A stretch of DNA of 64,000 nucleotides from Abelmoschus esculentus (GCA_035048815.1 JAUCBN010000020.1:7695501-7759500); one strand, 5' to 3'; positions 47,472-59,200 are shown, counted from the first letter of the stretch. Translations and numbers: made by a program. Notes: a model not told the origin generated them from the sequence alone.

Positions 47472-48917
47472 TGTTAGAGTATGCCCAAAGACCAATCATA
47501 TGATGATTGTAAGGATACTTTTATTTACCAATTTTATTGAATAAAAGCATTACCATTGTTGTTTCAGATATATATGTCAATGTATAACATAAACTGAGAA
47601 ACAATAAGGTCTATATAATAATATATGTATTATTAATAAAAGATCCTTAGTCAAGTATTATTATGGGTATGGACTATAATAATACACTTAAGACTAACAT
47701 GTGATTAATTGATGACAATGAGTTGTCATTGACATAAAGATGTCAGAATTAATATATGAATATGTTAATAGAGAATAATATATTGGATTGACCCGCTATG
47801 AGCATATGTCTTGGATTATTATGTGACAATCACGATATTGCTCATAGTGACAACCATATGTATAATCCTTAGACTTGAGATTATTACTATCTCAACATAT
47901 GTTGTTTTATATTTTGATGCAGTTAAAACGTGTCTTGTAATTAGTTACACTATAAAAACGGACATTGGACATATTATAATATATGTAGTGAGATGTGAAT
48001 GATCGAGATAGGATTTTTCCTTCTTACGTAATAGGAAAATATATCAAAGGCCACTTGATTGAGTGAGACTAGAAATGCATGGCCATGCTTGAATAGGTTG
48101 ATATGAGATATCACAAATTATTCACTAACAGTAGTCCACTCTAGATATCAAGAAACATTAAAATAGGCTATACAAGTGTGACTATTCCAAGACTTGTGCC
48201 TATTAGAGATATAAAAGGACAAAAGGATATAATACATTAAGAGAGTTGGTCACGGACATGATATATCGAATCATGATCTCTTGTAACTTAGATGACAATG
48301 ATATATTGCTAGATGTCACTCATTGTTTGTAATATTAGAATTGTTCTAATATTATTACTAACGTTACAATGAGCCTATCGGGTCATACCCAATGGTTGGA
48401 AAGGAGCAAAAATATATATGTATAAGTAGATTATATTTAATCTCGAATTATAAACAAAGGATATAGTTAATTTAATTATATACCTTTTCAAATTTGAATT
48501 AAATATAGATTCTGAAATTTAAGGAAATAATAAAAGTAATTATTTCATGCACAAATTCGGAGTAAAAATCTTATACCTAGGTTACACTTATATATAAGGG
48601 ATCTTTGGGTCTAATAACCACATCAAAGAATCTCGTATTCCCAAACCCAAAATCACGAAAAATAGTTTTTCGAGATTTGCTCTCAACCGGCTGAACTGAG
48701 TAGAGGCCGAGACGATATTCGTGGAGGCTAAAGATTCGAATTGTCGAACGATCGTGATTGTAGCAGATTCAGTTATTGTTTTTCATGCTTATCAAGGAAA
48801 CCAATGTAAGTCATCGCATCTCTTCCTCCCGATTTCGGATTAAACGTACATGGATCACTAGAAAGACTGTCGTAATTTTATTCTGCTGCGCCATGGGGTG
48901 TGCCGACGGTCCCAACA
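47472..48917 (+). repeat. copia-2 3' LTR
   Basis: 1446 bp from TGTTAGAGTATGCCC to GTCCCAACA, partner of 38046-39489. Confidence 0.9.
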
Positions 48918-49587
48918 TGTTGATTCTAAATTGTATAGATTCATGATATGTTCTTTGCTTTACCTTACCGCAAGTAGACCGGATATCATGTTTAGTGTTT
49001 GCTTGTGTGTTAGGTTTCAAGCTAGTGCTAGAGAATCACACTTAGTAGCCATTAAGAGAATTTTTAGGTACCTTGGAGACACACTTAGGTCTTTGGTATC
49101 CTAATGACTCTTCCTTTAATCTTTATGCTTATTTGGATGTGCATTATGGGGTTGTAAGATAGATAAGAAGAGTACTTTTGGAACATTTCAATTCTTAGGT
49201 AGTCTACTAATATCTTGGTTCTCTAAGAAACAAAATAGTGTAGCCTTATCTTCCACAGAAGTGAAGTACATATCCTTAGGGATTTTTTTTGCTCAGGTCC
49301 TTTGGATGAAGCAACAACTCTCAGATTATAGCATTAGAGTTGAAACCATACCTTTAAAATATGATAACACTATTGCTATATGTCTTACTAAAAATCTCAT
49401 TCAACATTCTAGAACCAAACAAATAGAAATTAGACATCACTTCATTAACGATCGTGTGTATAAAAATAATGTTGTTCTAAAGTTTTTTGACACCTTGAAT
49501 CAAATATCAGATAACTTTTCCAAGCCTTTAGACAAAGAACGTTTTTGGACCCTTAGGAGAGAGTTAGGTCTAACAAGCTTAACATGA
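48918..49587 (+). pseudogene. SIRE-like RT end and RNase H, 3' part after the nested insert
   Basis: Continues the reverse transcriptase broken at 38040: VDSKLYRFMICSLLYLTASR, PDIMFSVCLCVRFQ, then HLVAIKRIFRYLGDT. After frame changes RNase H blocks follow: ISWFSKKQNSVALS, EVKYISLG and LKYDNTIAICLTKN, then HHFINDRV and SDNFSKPLDKERFW up to the stop at 49585. Gene order and end match SIRE-like pol. Several frameshifts. Confidence 0.88.
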
Positions 49588-50285
49588 TCCTATTTTGTTT
49601 TGCATCTTGATGCTTCTATGCATGCTACTTGGGGGAGTATTAACTTGTTTGTGCACTTTAATCATGTCATAACATCATATGCATGCTTTTAGGACTCATT
49701 TCTAGAACTTTAGAAGCCTAAAATGCAAAGCCTAGCTAAGTGGTATCAAAACAGGTGATATCGGTTTCAATACCTGCTCTTAAAGACCATCCTTAGGACG
49801 TTTCTAGGTAACTCGGTATCGAAACGCCCAAAATGTGTTTCGATATAGTTGTGGTTCCGATACGGGTAAAGTCTGTATTGAAACATAACCGTATCGAAAC
49901 ATGTAGAAAGTGTTTCAGAATAGGCCATCTCGAAATGCCCTTATAGGCGTATCGAAACGCTCGGCGCAAAAGTGTTTAAATACTTAAATCCTAATTTAAC
50001 TTTAATTAAAACCCTTCAAACTCTCCTACCTCAAACCCTAGCCGAAACCGTTTAGAAACAACCCCTCTATTCGCCAATTTTTTTCACAAAATCATAAAGT
50101 TTTCTGTAGGGTTTTTGATAAAATCATCAAGTGTAAGGCTATATCGAATTCTTGTGCTTCAAAAACCATCCATTCTCTCCTAATCCATATCTAAGATAAT
50201 TTCGAAAATCTTTAATTTCGTTTGATTTTAGGTTTTTGAAATTTAGTTTTTGTATTGATTTTACTTATTTTTTTGTTGATTTTGG
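49588..50285 (+). mobile_element. 3' non-coding region of the SIRE-like element
   Basis: After pol, a typical GCATGCTACTTGGGGGAGTAT-like stretch (49621-49640) follows, then a cluster of TTTCGATAC/GTATCGAAAC words in both orientations (49740-49960). No envelope-like ORF and no 3' LTR are found. Another element's sequence begins near 50290. Confidence 0.55.
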
Positions 50286-50289
50286 GTTG

Positions 50290-52171
50290 TGTGATAAAAT
50301 ATGGTTCAATCTTGTTCAAGTATACACATCGAACAAGTAATAAAGTGAGTGAGTAAGATTGTTCTCACGAGGATTGGGTAGGAAAGTTCAATAGTAGTTA
50401 ACACACATAAAATATAACAAAACCTTTTGTTTGAACATATGCTAAAGCAAATCTATAATTGTCACTAAAATGTTGTAGCAAAATGAAATTGAGAACAGAG
50501 TAATAAAGTAAAGTTGCACGAGCACAACACAGAGGAATATTCAAGGTAAAGACTGGCTAGGCTTCTCATGGAAAAATATTTATTTTTATCCTGAATGTAT
50601 ATTGTTTTACTGGTTAAACATGTGTTCGACAAAGTTTGCTAAAAATACCTGCATTATCCCTAGTTAAAGGCCTAAAACTAGAAAATGCTAAGACATTACC
50701 TCCCGCTCTCAACCCTAACACTTCTAATGTTGATAAAGTTCTACCCTTTTTATTCGTTGAAACTCTCCCTTATCCTTAAGGTGAGTTAGGATTATGTTCC
50801 CACAGTAACCCCATTGTTCATGGTGTTCTAGCTTTGCCTATCCCTAGATCTAATCTAGCCGAACCCTTAAGCAATGAAAATCTCATGAGAGCTCTTACTC
50901 GAAACAGTAAATCATTCATCAACAAAATAAAGCATCCATAAACAAGCCTAAGTCATACTAGAATTAGTTCATGGCTTGGTTAAGAAAACTGTTTGTTCTT
51001 CCGTACTTGAAATACATTCCCATAAACAATGAAAAGAAATAAAAAAGCGAAGAGGAAGGAAGTCCCAAACATTAGGCCTTGATGTCTTCTAGCTTGCTAC
51101 TCCTCCCAAAGTCTTGCAATTATCCCTTACTTGAAGCTCCCAACAATGGTGGCTTAGATGGAGGTAGAAGATGATGAAAGTGATCGCCTTTCTTCTTCTT
51201 TGTAACCACACCGTTGCTCTCTTTTTGTCTCTTGAAATCTTCTTCGAACTCTCAATTCTTGTTATCTTGTTGATGGAGGGGAGTACAAGAGGGTACCATT
51301 CATCTCTATTTTGGCCTAGTGTACAAGAAGGGACCATTCGTATCTATTTTGGCCGGTTTCGAAGGAGAAGGCCTCACTAAAATTGACGTTTGCTGGTGAT
51401 GATGTGGAGTCAATATGATTGATGACGTTGTGGTGGCGTGGCTGAGGATTTGGATGGTCGTCGGGGAGTTGAACAATCTCTATTCTAGATGCTTCATCAA
51501 TTCTCAGAAGCTGAGGAGTCTATGGTTAGTCGAAGAGTTGGATGGGGAGAGGAATGGTTTCTAGGTCATGGGTAAGGGTTTGGTATTCAGGTATAAGAGA
51601 TCGATTTTCGGTTTTGGGTTGTAATTGGTTATGAGTATTGTAAACGGGCTTGGATGTAATAGGCTAGGGGTTTAATTGGTTTAGTAGATTGGTAAATGGG
51701 CCATCGGGTTTGCAAATTGGGTTTGTGTGTGTTGGGCTAGGATTTGGTTTAGCTTCTAGATTGGGTTTAAATTTCTAATAAAGGATTTTTATCTAATATA
51801 AATAATATTTTTTTGTTTTTTTTTAATTTTTAATTTTATTTATTATAAGTATGTATAATATGGTTTAAGGGTTTCAATTTAGGGTTTAATTTAGGGAATT
51901 TGGTTTAAAGGTTTTGGTTTAGGGGATTTGTCAACCAGAACAAAAATGGTTATTATAGTTGTCCTTCTTTGTTCTTTGTTGTGAAACAATGATAGAAAAA
52001 AATATATAAAGATGACAATTTTTATCCGGTTCAACTGCAACTCAGTCCTCTCCACAATCTTTCCTTTTGACTTGAACACGCTCTATCAACAATCATTGAC
52101 ACATTAAGCCATTGTTATCGAGTCAAACTCTGGTAATACGCCCACTTCTTCCCATCAAATGATACCACAAG
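50290..52171 (-). mobile_element. Tat/Ogre-like LTR fragment and flanking debris
   Basis: 50310-50400 (ACAAGTAATAAAGTGAGTGAG and CACGAGGATT) matches the inner end of the LTR at 62192-63962, and both go on with CACCTAAGG/CCTTAAGGTGAG and CGTTGAAACTC-type blocks in the same order. It is therefore a related minus-strand LTR, poorly conserved. From about 51400 to 52171 the sequence is G/T-rich and undetermined. No genes. Ends are approximate. Confidence 0.45.
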
Positions 52172-52176
52172 CATCT
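52172..52176. repeat. Target duplication left of the Reina-like element (CATCT)
   Basis: Identical to 61606-61610. Confidence 0.85.
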
Positions 52177-52621
52177 TGTAATGGTTGTAGGGTTTTTAGT
52201 AAGAAAGGACTATAAGAAGTAGAAGAGAGAGATTGTAAAGGAGAAAGTTTTCATTGATAATTGTTCAATGAAAAACAAAACAACTACAAATACTTTAATA
52301 TAGCTAAATCCCTATTGTTTTCTAGGACAACTGTTACTTTGTCCTTACTCATAACTAACACAAATGTACCAGCATAATAATAATAAAAGATTAAGCTAGT
52401 GGGCTATCTGCTACCCTGATCTAGTCCATCTTTAACCCGTTTTTGACCCGATTATTAATTGAAACGACGCTATTTGCTTGATCCCCCTTTTCTTCTGCGA
52501 ATTGTTGAATTTCCCCAATTCCTTGCCCTAATTTCATTTGCTCTGAATTCCCAATTAAAATCCTCCTCTCATCCCCTTTGATAAACGTATTCTCAATCGG
52601 TCTCGTGCTTCCTTCATGACA
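52177..52621 (-). repeat. 3' LTR of the Reina-like element
   Basis: 445 bp. On the minus strand it starts TGTCATGAAGGAAGC at 52621 and ends CAACCATTACA. Pairs with 61159-61605 throughout. Confidence 0.9.
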
Positions 52622-52637
52622 ATACCCCTTTCTTAAG
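52622..52637 (-). other. Polypurine tract of the Reina-like element
   Basis: On the minus strand CTTAAGAAAGGGGTAT directly before the 3' LTR. Confidence 0.8.
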
Positions 52638-53085
52638 ATGATCCTTGACCCGAAGGATCAAAATCGGGGAACTGGGACTCAAGGTGGAATAATCCTCCCA
52701 TGTCGCGTTCTCGGGTCCGAGGTTTGTACATTGATTCAACAACTGATTTATGGCCTGATTGTTGCGCTTCACCATGTTCTTGTCCAGAATAATGGCAGGG
52801 TACACCTTTGGAGTGGCATCATCGGACAGTTTGGGTGGATCGGTAGAGGTAAAAATCGTATCATCCACACTCTTCTTCAACAAACTGACATGGAAAACAG
52901 GGTGAATGCGGGAAATAGGTGGTAACTATAATTTTTAGGCAATTGAACCGAGCTTTTGGATTATATTTTAGGGGCCATAATAACGAGCAGAAAGCTTAAG
53001 GTTTTTGCGGAGGGCCACTAAAGATTGTTTGTACGGCTGGAGCTTAAGGTACACTGAGTCTCCCACTTTAAAACTTCTGTCGGTT

Positions 53086-53122
53086 TGATGTTTGTCAGCA
53101 TTTTGTTTCATGCGATGATGGG
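53086..53122. repeat. 37-bp flank duplication, left copy
   Basis: TGATGTTTGTCAGCATTTTG... to GATGATGGG. The same 37 bp recur at 56925-56961 with one C/T change. They are host integrase codons duplicated on both sides of the insert, much longer than the usual 5 bp. Confidence 0.85.
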
Positions 53123-54746
53123 TGATGAGTGCCCCAAAGTCCTCATTTTTATATTATTTTCCCACTCGTTTATTGCTAATAAAGACAAATTTAAAGGCGA
53201 TAATGGATATTTCTACTTATTTTCTATATTTCAGCATCCGAATACTCAAATTAGGAATTTATCTATTATTTGGCATAAAATAGATGAATTTGATGGTTTT
53301 CTTTCCTAGGCAGGAAACCACATCATAGGAATGGCCAAACAAGAAGATGGATGCTGGTAAAGAAACTGAATGCAGATAAAGCACCCGCCACAGCAGCACT
53401 TTGGATGCCGCGGTAGTAGATTGATGATGACAACTGGTGCTTGACAGATAGAGAAAAAGGTTGCCTCGGCGATAGTTGCCACGACAGCAAAATAGCAACC
53501 GCAATCATGGTTTTCCACCAGACATTGCAGCAACATCTACGATAAGGAATAAGAAGATGAGGCCAAGAGAAATGTACTGATGCAGTTCTAAGACGAGATC
53601 ATTATGACAGCAATCCGCCGCGGTAACCAGTGCCAAGGCAGCACCTGGAACACAAATGTTGATATGATAGGCGATCTGAATAGAAAAACAAGGTGGACAT
53701 TTTAAGACAAGTAGCATAGAAATCGGAGCTAGGAAACGCATGGAAAGTCAAGGTCAAAGCCATGTGGGAAAAGAATCCTTATAGGAATAAACTGGGAAAT
53801 AAAATAAAGATCTTTTATTTATGTACTTAACTTGTGTTTTACTCCTAGTCGAATTCCTACTTTGGAAAGTTTTGCCCTAGGCTAAGCCTATAAATACCAT
53901 AGCCTATGTAGAGAGGAAGATATCTCAAAATCAAGTTTTATAGAAAAACCTTAAATTCCTCCATCGTCCCCTTTGGGGTTTATGTTAGTTTATGGAGTAG
54001 TTGTTGAAGAAAGTTTGTAATTTGTTTAGTTCTTATTAATGCAATTTCAGAATTCATAGTTTATTCTCTCTTGGCATTGATTGTTCTTGCATTCAAGCTT
54101 GGGAGAGAAGTTTGTGAGAGATTTATTTGTCTAATATCGGGAGAGTTAGGCTCACGAAACGAGAGAATATGGTATTTGCTCAAGGGCATTGACTAATCCG
54201 GTTGAGAGATCAATCGCCCAGGATTTCAGCGATTAACAAGACGCATGTGCTTGGTTGTTGTTCACCCTTGATTCACGCTGGGAGGTATCATCAAGACATG
54301 GGTTTCAACAGTTCTCTTCGCTTTGGTATAAGGAAGAAGACATACAAGGATGCTCTGTTGAATTATGAGTTGTTGAATTGTCGAAAAAGCATAACCCCGC
54401 CTAGGCAGCTGCGGCGACCCTTGGTGCGACCCGCCGAGGCGGCAGTTCAACCCTATTGCATTATAAGAACGAGATAATTACATTCTGATTCCACACTACG
54501 AAGCACTCTAACCTACCCCACTTTTACATCCTTGATTTCTTGATCATTTATCTTTATCGCTTTAATTAGTTTCCTTAGTTATAATCCAATTCAGTTATCT
54601 GTGTCTTTACCTTTTCATTGTGTAGGAAGAATAAATTGCGTAAGTAAAGTCAATCCTTGTGGGTTCAACATCTAAAATACTATAATTTGGCAAAAGTTGG
54701 ATGGACGAATGCTTCATCATAAAAGCAGGACTTCCGACCTCCTTCA
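53123..54746 (+). mobile_element. Athila/Tat-like LTR, + orientation, of the head-to-head pair
   Basis: 1624 bp from TGATGAGTGCCCC to ACCTCCTTCA, same family as the solo LTR at 44984 but with about 200-250 extra bp in the GC-rich repeat zone (53380-53650). TATAAATACC near 53889 is a candidate TATA box. A small open frame at 54202-54477 also occurs in the minus LTR and is not a gene. Confidence 0.85.
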
Positions 54747-54753
54747 AAAAATT

Positions 54754-54771
54754 TGGCGTCGTTGCCAGGGA
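54754..54771 (+). other. Primer binding site after the + LTR
   Basis: TGGCGTCGTTGCCAGGGA, two changes from the Athila/Tat primer site TGGCGCCGTTGCCGGGGA (which is intact in the minus copy). Confidence 0.85.
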
Positions 54772-55541
54772 TTGGCGATTCCAACTTTCCTTTTTATTTT
54801 TCTTGCAATACTATATTAGGAAATTAGTTTAATTATTTTTGAGTTATTTGTTTTAGGAAATAAGTTTAATTATGTTTGAGTTACTTTTTTAGGATGGAAT
54901 TTCAAGAAGGAGAAGCTATGAAGCATATAAAACGACCCTGAAATTGAGCTTGTCGTCCCGCCCAAGAAGGTTGCCTCAGTATAATATCACATCGGAAGGT
55001 TGCCTTGGCAGCATAATGGCACGATGGAGGTTGCCTCGGCGGCAAGTTGCCACGGAGAAAGGTTGCCTCGGCGGAAAAATGTGAAGGAGGGCTGGCCACC
55101 CAAAAACATATGATGACGGGTTTACGTCCCTAAAACTTAATCTCCACCGTTTTATTTCATACTTCTTCATTATTGTTTTCCAGTGGAGTTTTTAGTTTCT
55201 TTCTCAACAGACTTCACACAAACTGATGAACCTCAAGATACAAAAGAGGCCAGACGCAACATATAAATATTGGTTTATCTTTTCTTTGACTCCCAATTTT
55301 TATCTTGTCTTTTATTGTTGCCCTATAATCAGATACATGCATTGAGGACAATGCATCCCTCGATTTTAGGGGAGTATTGATCCAATTTATAATCTGTAAA
55401 TACCTGCCATTTATGGAAATATTTGGATTATCCTAATGTTGCTTTAAAATTTTGTCTTTACAGCAATTTCAATCTGATGCAAAAAAAATATTTTTTTAAG
55501 TCTACTAAATTTTATTGAAACTGCCTCGGCAGCAATATATG
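54772..55541. mobile_element. Short internal region between the head-to-head LTRs
   Basis: About 770 bp without pol. 54960-55085 repeats GGTTGCCTCGGCGGC-type words. 55350-55385 (GAGGACAATGCATCCCTCG then TTTTAGGGGAGTATTGATC) looks like the end of an Athila/Tat internal region before its polypurine tract. A 3' LTR in + orientation would be expected next, but the sequence instead turns into a minus-strand copy near 55400-55540. The element was short and non-autonomous. Confidence 0.6.
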
Positions 55542-55559
55542 TCCCCGGCAACGGCGCCA
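55542..55559 (-). other. Primer binding site of the minus LTR
   Basis: On the minus strand TGGCGCCGTTGCCGGGGA, a perfect Athila/Tat primer site. Confidence 0.88.
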
Positions 55560-55566
55560 AATTTGT

Positions 55567-56924
55567 TGAAGGAGTCGGAAGTCCTACTTTTATTATGAAG
55601 CATTCGTACATCCACCTTTTGCTAAATTGTAGTATTTTAGATGTCGAACCCACAAGGATTGACTTTACTTACGCAATTTATTCTTCCTACACAATGAAAA
55701 GGTAAAGACACAGATAACTGAATTGGATTATAACTAAGGAAACTAATTAAAGCGATAAAGATAAATGATCAGGAAATAAAGGATGGAAAAGTGAGGTAGG
55801 TTAGAGTGCTTCGTAGTGTAGAATCAGAATGTAATTATCTCGTTCTTATAATGCAATAGGGTTGAACTGCCGCCTCGGTGGGTCGCACCAAGGGTCGCCG
55901 CAGCTACCTAAGCGGGGTTATGCTTTGTCGACAATTCAACAACTCATAGTTCGACAAAGCATCCTTGTATGTCTTCTTCCTTATCCCTAAGCGAAGAGAA
56001 CTATTGGAACCCACGTCTTGATGATACCTCCCGGTGTGAATCAAGGGTGAACAACAACCAAACACATGCAACTTGTTAGTCGCTAAAATCATAGGCGGTT
56101 GATCTCTCATCCGGATTAGTCAATGCCCTTGAGCAAAGACCGTATTCTCTCGTTTCGTGAGCCTAACTCTCCTGATATTAGACAAATAAATCTCTCACAA
56201 ACTTCTCTCCCGAGCTTGAATGCAAGAACAATGATTGCCAAGAGAGAATAAACTATGAATTCTGAAATTGCATTAATAAAAACTAAACAAATTACAAATT
56301 TTCTCATCTCTACAAACTTAACCTAAACCCCAAAGGGGACGATGGAGGAATTTAGGGTTTTTCTATGAAACTTGATTTTGAGATATTCTCATCTCTACAT
56401 AGGCTATGGTTTATATAAGCTTGGCCTAGGGCAAACCTTTCCAAAGTAGGAATTCAACTTAGAGTAAAACACAAGTTAAGTACATAAATAAAAGATATTT
56501 ATTTTATTTCCTAGTTTATTCCTATAAGGATTCTTTTCCCGCGTCTCCTTTGACCTTGACTTTCCGTGTGTTCCTCAGCTTCGATTTCTATGCTTCTTGT
56601 CTTAAAACGTCCACCTTATTTTTCTCTTCAGATTGCCTATCATATCAACAATTGCTTTTTCGGTGCTGCCACGGCCTTCAAGTGCTACCGAGGCGGGTAC
56701 TAATCTGCATTCCAATTTTGGTTTCCAGCATCCATCATGCTATCTGGCATTACCTGTGTGGTAGTTTCCTGTCTAAGAGAAAAAACCATTAACCGCACCT
56801 GTTTTATGCCAAATAATCGATAAATTCATGAATTGAGTATTGGAATGCTGAAATATGGAAATAAGCAGAATTATCCATTATCGCCTTTAAATCTTTCTTT
56901 ATTAGCAATAAACGAGTGGGAAAA
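55567..56924 (-). mobile_element. Athila/Tat-like LTR, minus orientation, lacking its first ~36 bp
   Basis: 1358 bp, inverted relative to 53123-54746 and about 93% similar by eye in the shared blocks. Its outer end stops at TTTTCCCACTCG (minus strand), where the + copy has 36 further bases beginning TGATGAG. The 37-bp host duplication follows directly. Confidence 0.85.
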
Positions 56925-56961
56925 TGATGTTTGTTAGCATTTTGTTTCATGCGATGATGGG
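56925..56961. repeat. 37-bp flank duplication, right copy
   Basis: Partner of 53086-53122, one mismatch. Confidence 0.85.
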
Positions 56962-57890
56962 CCTTCTTTAAGTTTTCTTTAAGTATTTGATTGAGGTGTG
57001 TGCGATCCTGTAGTGTCTGTTGAACACTTTAGACAGCAGAAGTGTCACCCCAAGTCATCTATTGTGGAGGGTAACAATAGAGTGCCTCAAAGGGGGTCAT
57101 TCTCACTGTAGTATGGTGGTTGGTATTATACTACCACTCGGCTTGGGGTAGATATTTCACCCAAGTAGTGGATTTCAAGAAGCAAAGGCTTCTTATGTAC
57201 TGTTCAAGACACTGGTTGAGTCGTTCTGATTGACCATCAGACTCGGGGTGATAAGCTGTAGTAAAGTGTGTCGAAGTAGCTAATTGTTTCATGAGCTCCC
57301 TCCAAAATATGCTTGTAAATGTTTTGTCTCGATCCGAAATTGCCACTTTAGGAGAGCCATGTAATTTTTAAATCTGGTCGAGGTAGGATTTAGCAACCGT
57401 AGTAGTAGTATAAGGATGAGACAGGGGTAAAAATGTCCAAACTCAGTGAATTTATCAATTATCACTAGGATGCAATTGTGCCTCATAGAAGTAGGAAACC
57501 CTTCAATGAAGTCCATTGTTATTACTTCTAAGCTCTGGTAGGAATAAAAATTGGTTGTAAGAGGCTTGACATATGCACATGTTCACCCTTCGTTCTTTGG
57601 CAAATGTCACAGTGGCTGACATGAGTCTTCCCATCATATTTCATGCCTGACCAATAGAAATAGGAATTTAATAGAAAATATGTAACTTGGATGTCGGAGT
57701 GGTCACCTTGAGGAAATCATGAAGGGTTTGCAGTAAGTGGTTCCTTAGAGTCCCTTGACCACAAATATAGACCTTGTCTTTGTAGTGTAAAATTCCCTTT
57801 TTGTAAGACCAGTGAGGAATATCTGAGGGTGGATTGATAATTCTGTAATCTTAGATTGAGCAAAGGAATGTCCCATATAACTGCCTTCCA
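56962..57890 (-). pseudogene. Reina-like integrase
   Basis: Minus strand: MDFIEGFPTSMRHNCILVII (first Asp) then DKFTEFGHF, ISDRDKTFTSIFWREL (second Asp), and HFTTAYHPESDGQSERLNQC (Glu) form the complete D,D,E core. TTVRMTPFEALY and LKKAHHRMKQ follow up to the insert. Stops and frame shifts (for example after FGGSS and PQAEW) disable it. The enzyme would insert the cDNA, and its C-terminal chromodomain would guide it to heterochromatin. Confidence 0.88.
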
Positions 57891-58390
57891 CTTATAAGAC
57901 CCAATTATGAGTGAGAACTGTGGCATGTAAAGTACAAAGCTCAGACTGAAATTCTGGTAAACTGGAGAATGCATCTGCAGTAAGATTATGCTTGCCTTTC
58001 CTATATCGAATAGTGTAATCAAGCCTCAATAGCTTAGTTAGCCTCTTTTTCTGGATAGTGGTGGTCAATTTCTGCTTCAATAAGTGTTTCAATGGCTCAT
58101 GGTCAGTGGTGATGACAAATGGAGCTCCCTCAAGGTAATGTCTCCACTTGGAGACAGCCATAAGTATTGCCAAATATTATCATTCATACACAGGGAAATC
58201 AACATTCTTAGGGCTTAAGGGCTTACTTAGGAAGGCCACTGGTTTGCCCTCTTGTGATAAGAAAACACCTATCCCTTTAGAGCTAGCATGTATCTCCGAA
58301 TAAAATGGTTTGGTGAAGTTTGGTAGAGCGAGTACGGGTGTATGACACATTGCTAATTTCAGTGTATCAAAAGCAAATTTGACCTCATCG
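57891..58390 (-). pseudogene. Reina-like RNase H
   Basis: Minus strand: the segment with IHASSKGIGVFLSQEGKPVA, then SKPLSPKN, VSKWRHYLEG, ITTDHEPLKHLL, TKLLRLDYTIRYRKGKHNLT and ADAFS is the gypsy RNase H. Stops occur near VYE**YLAI. The first acidic residue normally in (Y)TDAS reads IHAS, so the active site is probably damaged. Confidence 0.85.
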
Positions 58391-59200
58391 GACTAAACAA
58401 AAGAATTTTTTTTGAGCATGTTGGTGAGAGATATGCTAGTTGAACCGTAATTCCTGACAAACTTCCTGTAGTACCCTATAAGACCAAGGAATCCTCGAAG
58501 AGCTTTGAGGTTCCTTTGTAAAGGCCACTCATTAATTGCTGCGACTTTAGAAGGATCAATAGTTACTCCATTAGCACTGATAATATGGCCCAAATATTCA
58601 ATCCTATCCTGTACGAAAAACATTTGAATTTTTTGGCAAATTATTGATTAGAGGATAAGAGTTGTAAGAAAGTTTCGATATGCAATAGATGGTCTTGCCA
58701 GGTAGAACTATAGATGAGCATGTCATCAAAGAATACTAAAACAAACTTTCTCAAATATGGCCCGAAGAGATCATTCATTAAGGATTGAAAAGTGTTCGGG
58801 GTATTTGTGAGGCCGAATGACATCACATTAAATTCAAAATGATCATGATGTGTTCGAAAAATAGTCTTTTCGATGTTCTCTGGTCGAAATCTGATTTGTC
58901 AATAACCAGAACGTAAATCAATCTTAGAAAAAAAAAATTGTACATGCCAATTCATCCAACAAATCTTCCACGATGGGAATTAGAAATTTGTTCTTGATGG
59001 TCATAGCATTCAATTGTCTGTAATCAACACATAACCTCCACGTACCATTTTTTTCCTTTACTAATAAATAAGGAGAGGCAAAGAGACTCTTACTTGTCTG
59101 TATAATTGAGGAAGTCAGATTACATGTAATCTATTTTTCCACCTCAGATTTCTGATAATTGGGGAATCTATAGGGTCATAGATTCACTAGTTTTGATCCT
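58391..59200 (-). pseudogene. Reina-like reverse transcriptase
   Basis: Minus strand: C-terminal blocks MMSFGLTNTPNTFQSLMNDL, VLVFFDDMLIYSSTWQDHL (the catalytic FDD is intact), then FVQDRIEYLGHIISANGVTI and LRGFLGLIGYYRKFVRNYG. The N-terminal part (58830-59200) is shifted and less clear but contains the VCVDYRQLNA-like region. At least one frameshift and several stops. Confidence 0.88.

Larger units (their letters stand above)
38046..48917 (+). mobile_element. Nested Ty1/copia retrotransposon (copia-2) inside the SIRE-like element
   Basis: 10,872 bp with LTRs 38046-39489 and 47472-48917, tRNA-iMet primer site, polypurine tract, and gag, protease, integrase, RT and RNase H in copia order on the + strand. 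It is enlarged by two later inserts: a minus-strand gypsy fragment (41186-42783) and a solo LTR (44984-46411). Stops in integrase and RT make it inactive. LTRs are about 95% identical by eye. Confidence 0.92.
52622..53122 (-). pseudogene. Integrase C-terminus and chromodomain-like end of the Reina-like pol
   Basis: Minus strand: HHRMKQNADKHQTDRSFKVG, then YLKLQPYKQSL and KLSARYYGP are the GPY/F-type C-terminal module of chromovirus integrase. FHVSLLKKS leads into TWEDYSTLS, the ATWEd motif of the integrase-end chromodomain. The left part continues into the protein coded beyond 56962, split by the insert. Confidence 0.85.

Noticed and set aside
54202..56110. The same ~65-residue open frame on opposite strands (54202-54477 + and 55904-56110 -)
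   Set aside because: It is the shared sequence of the two inverted LTRs; a frame inside a U3/R region with no known domain is not a gene.
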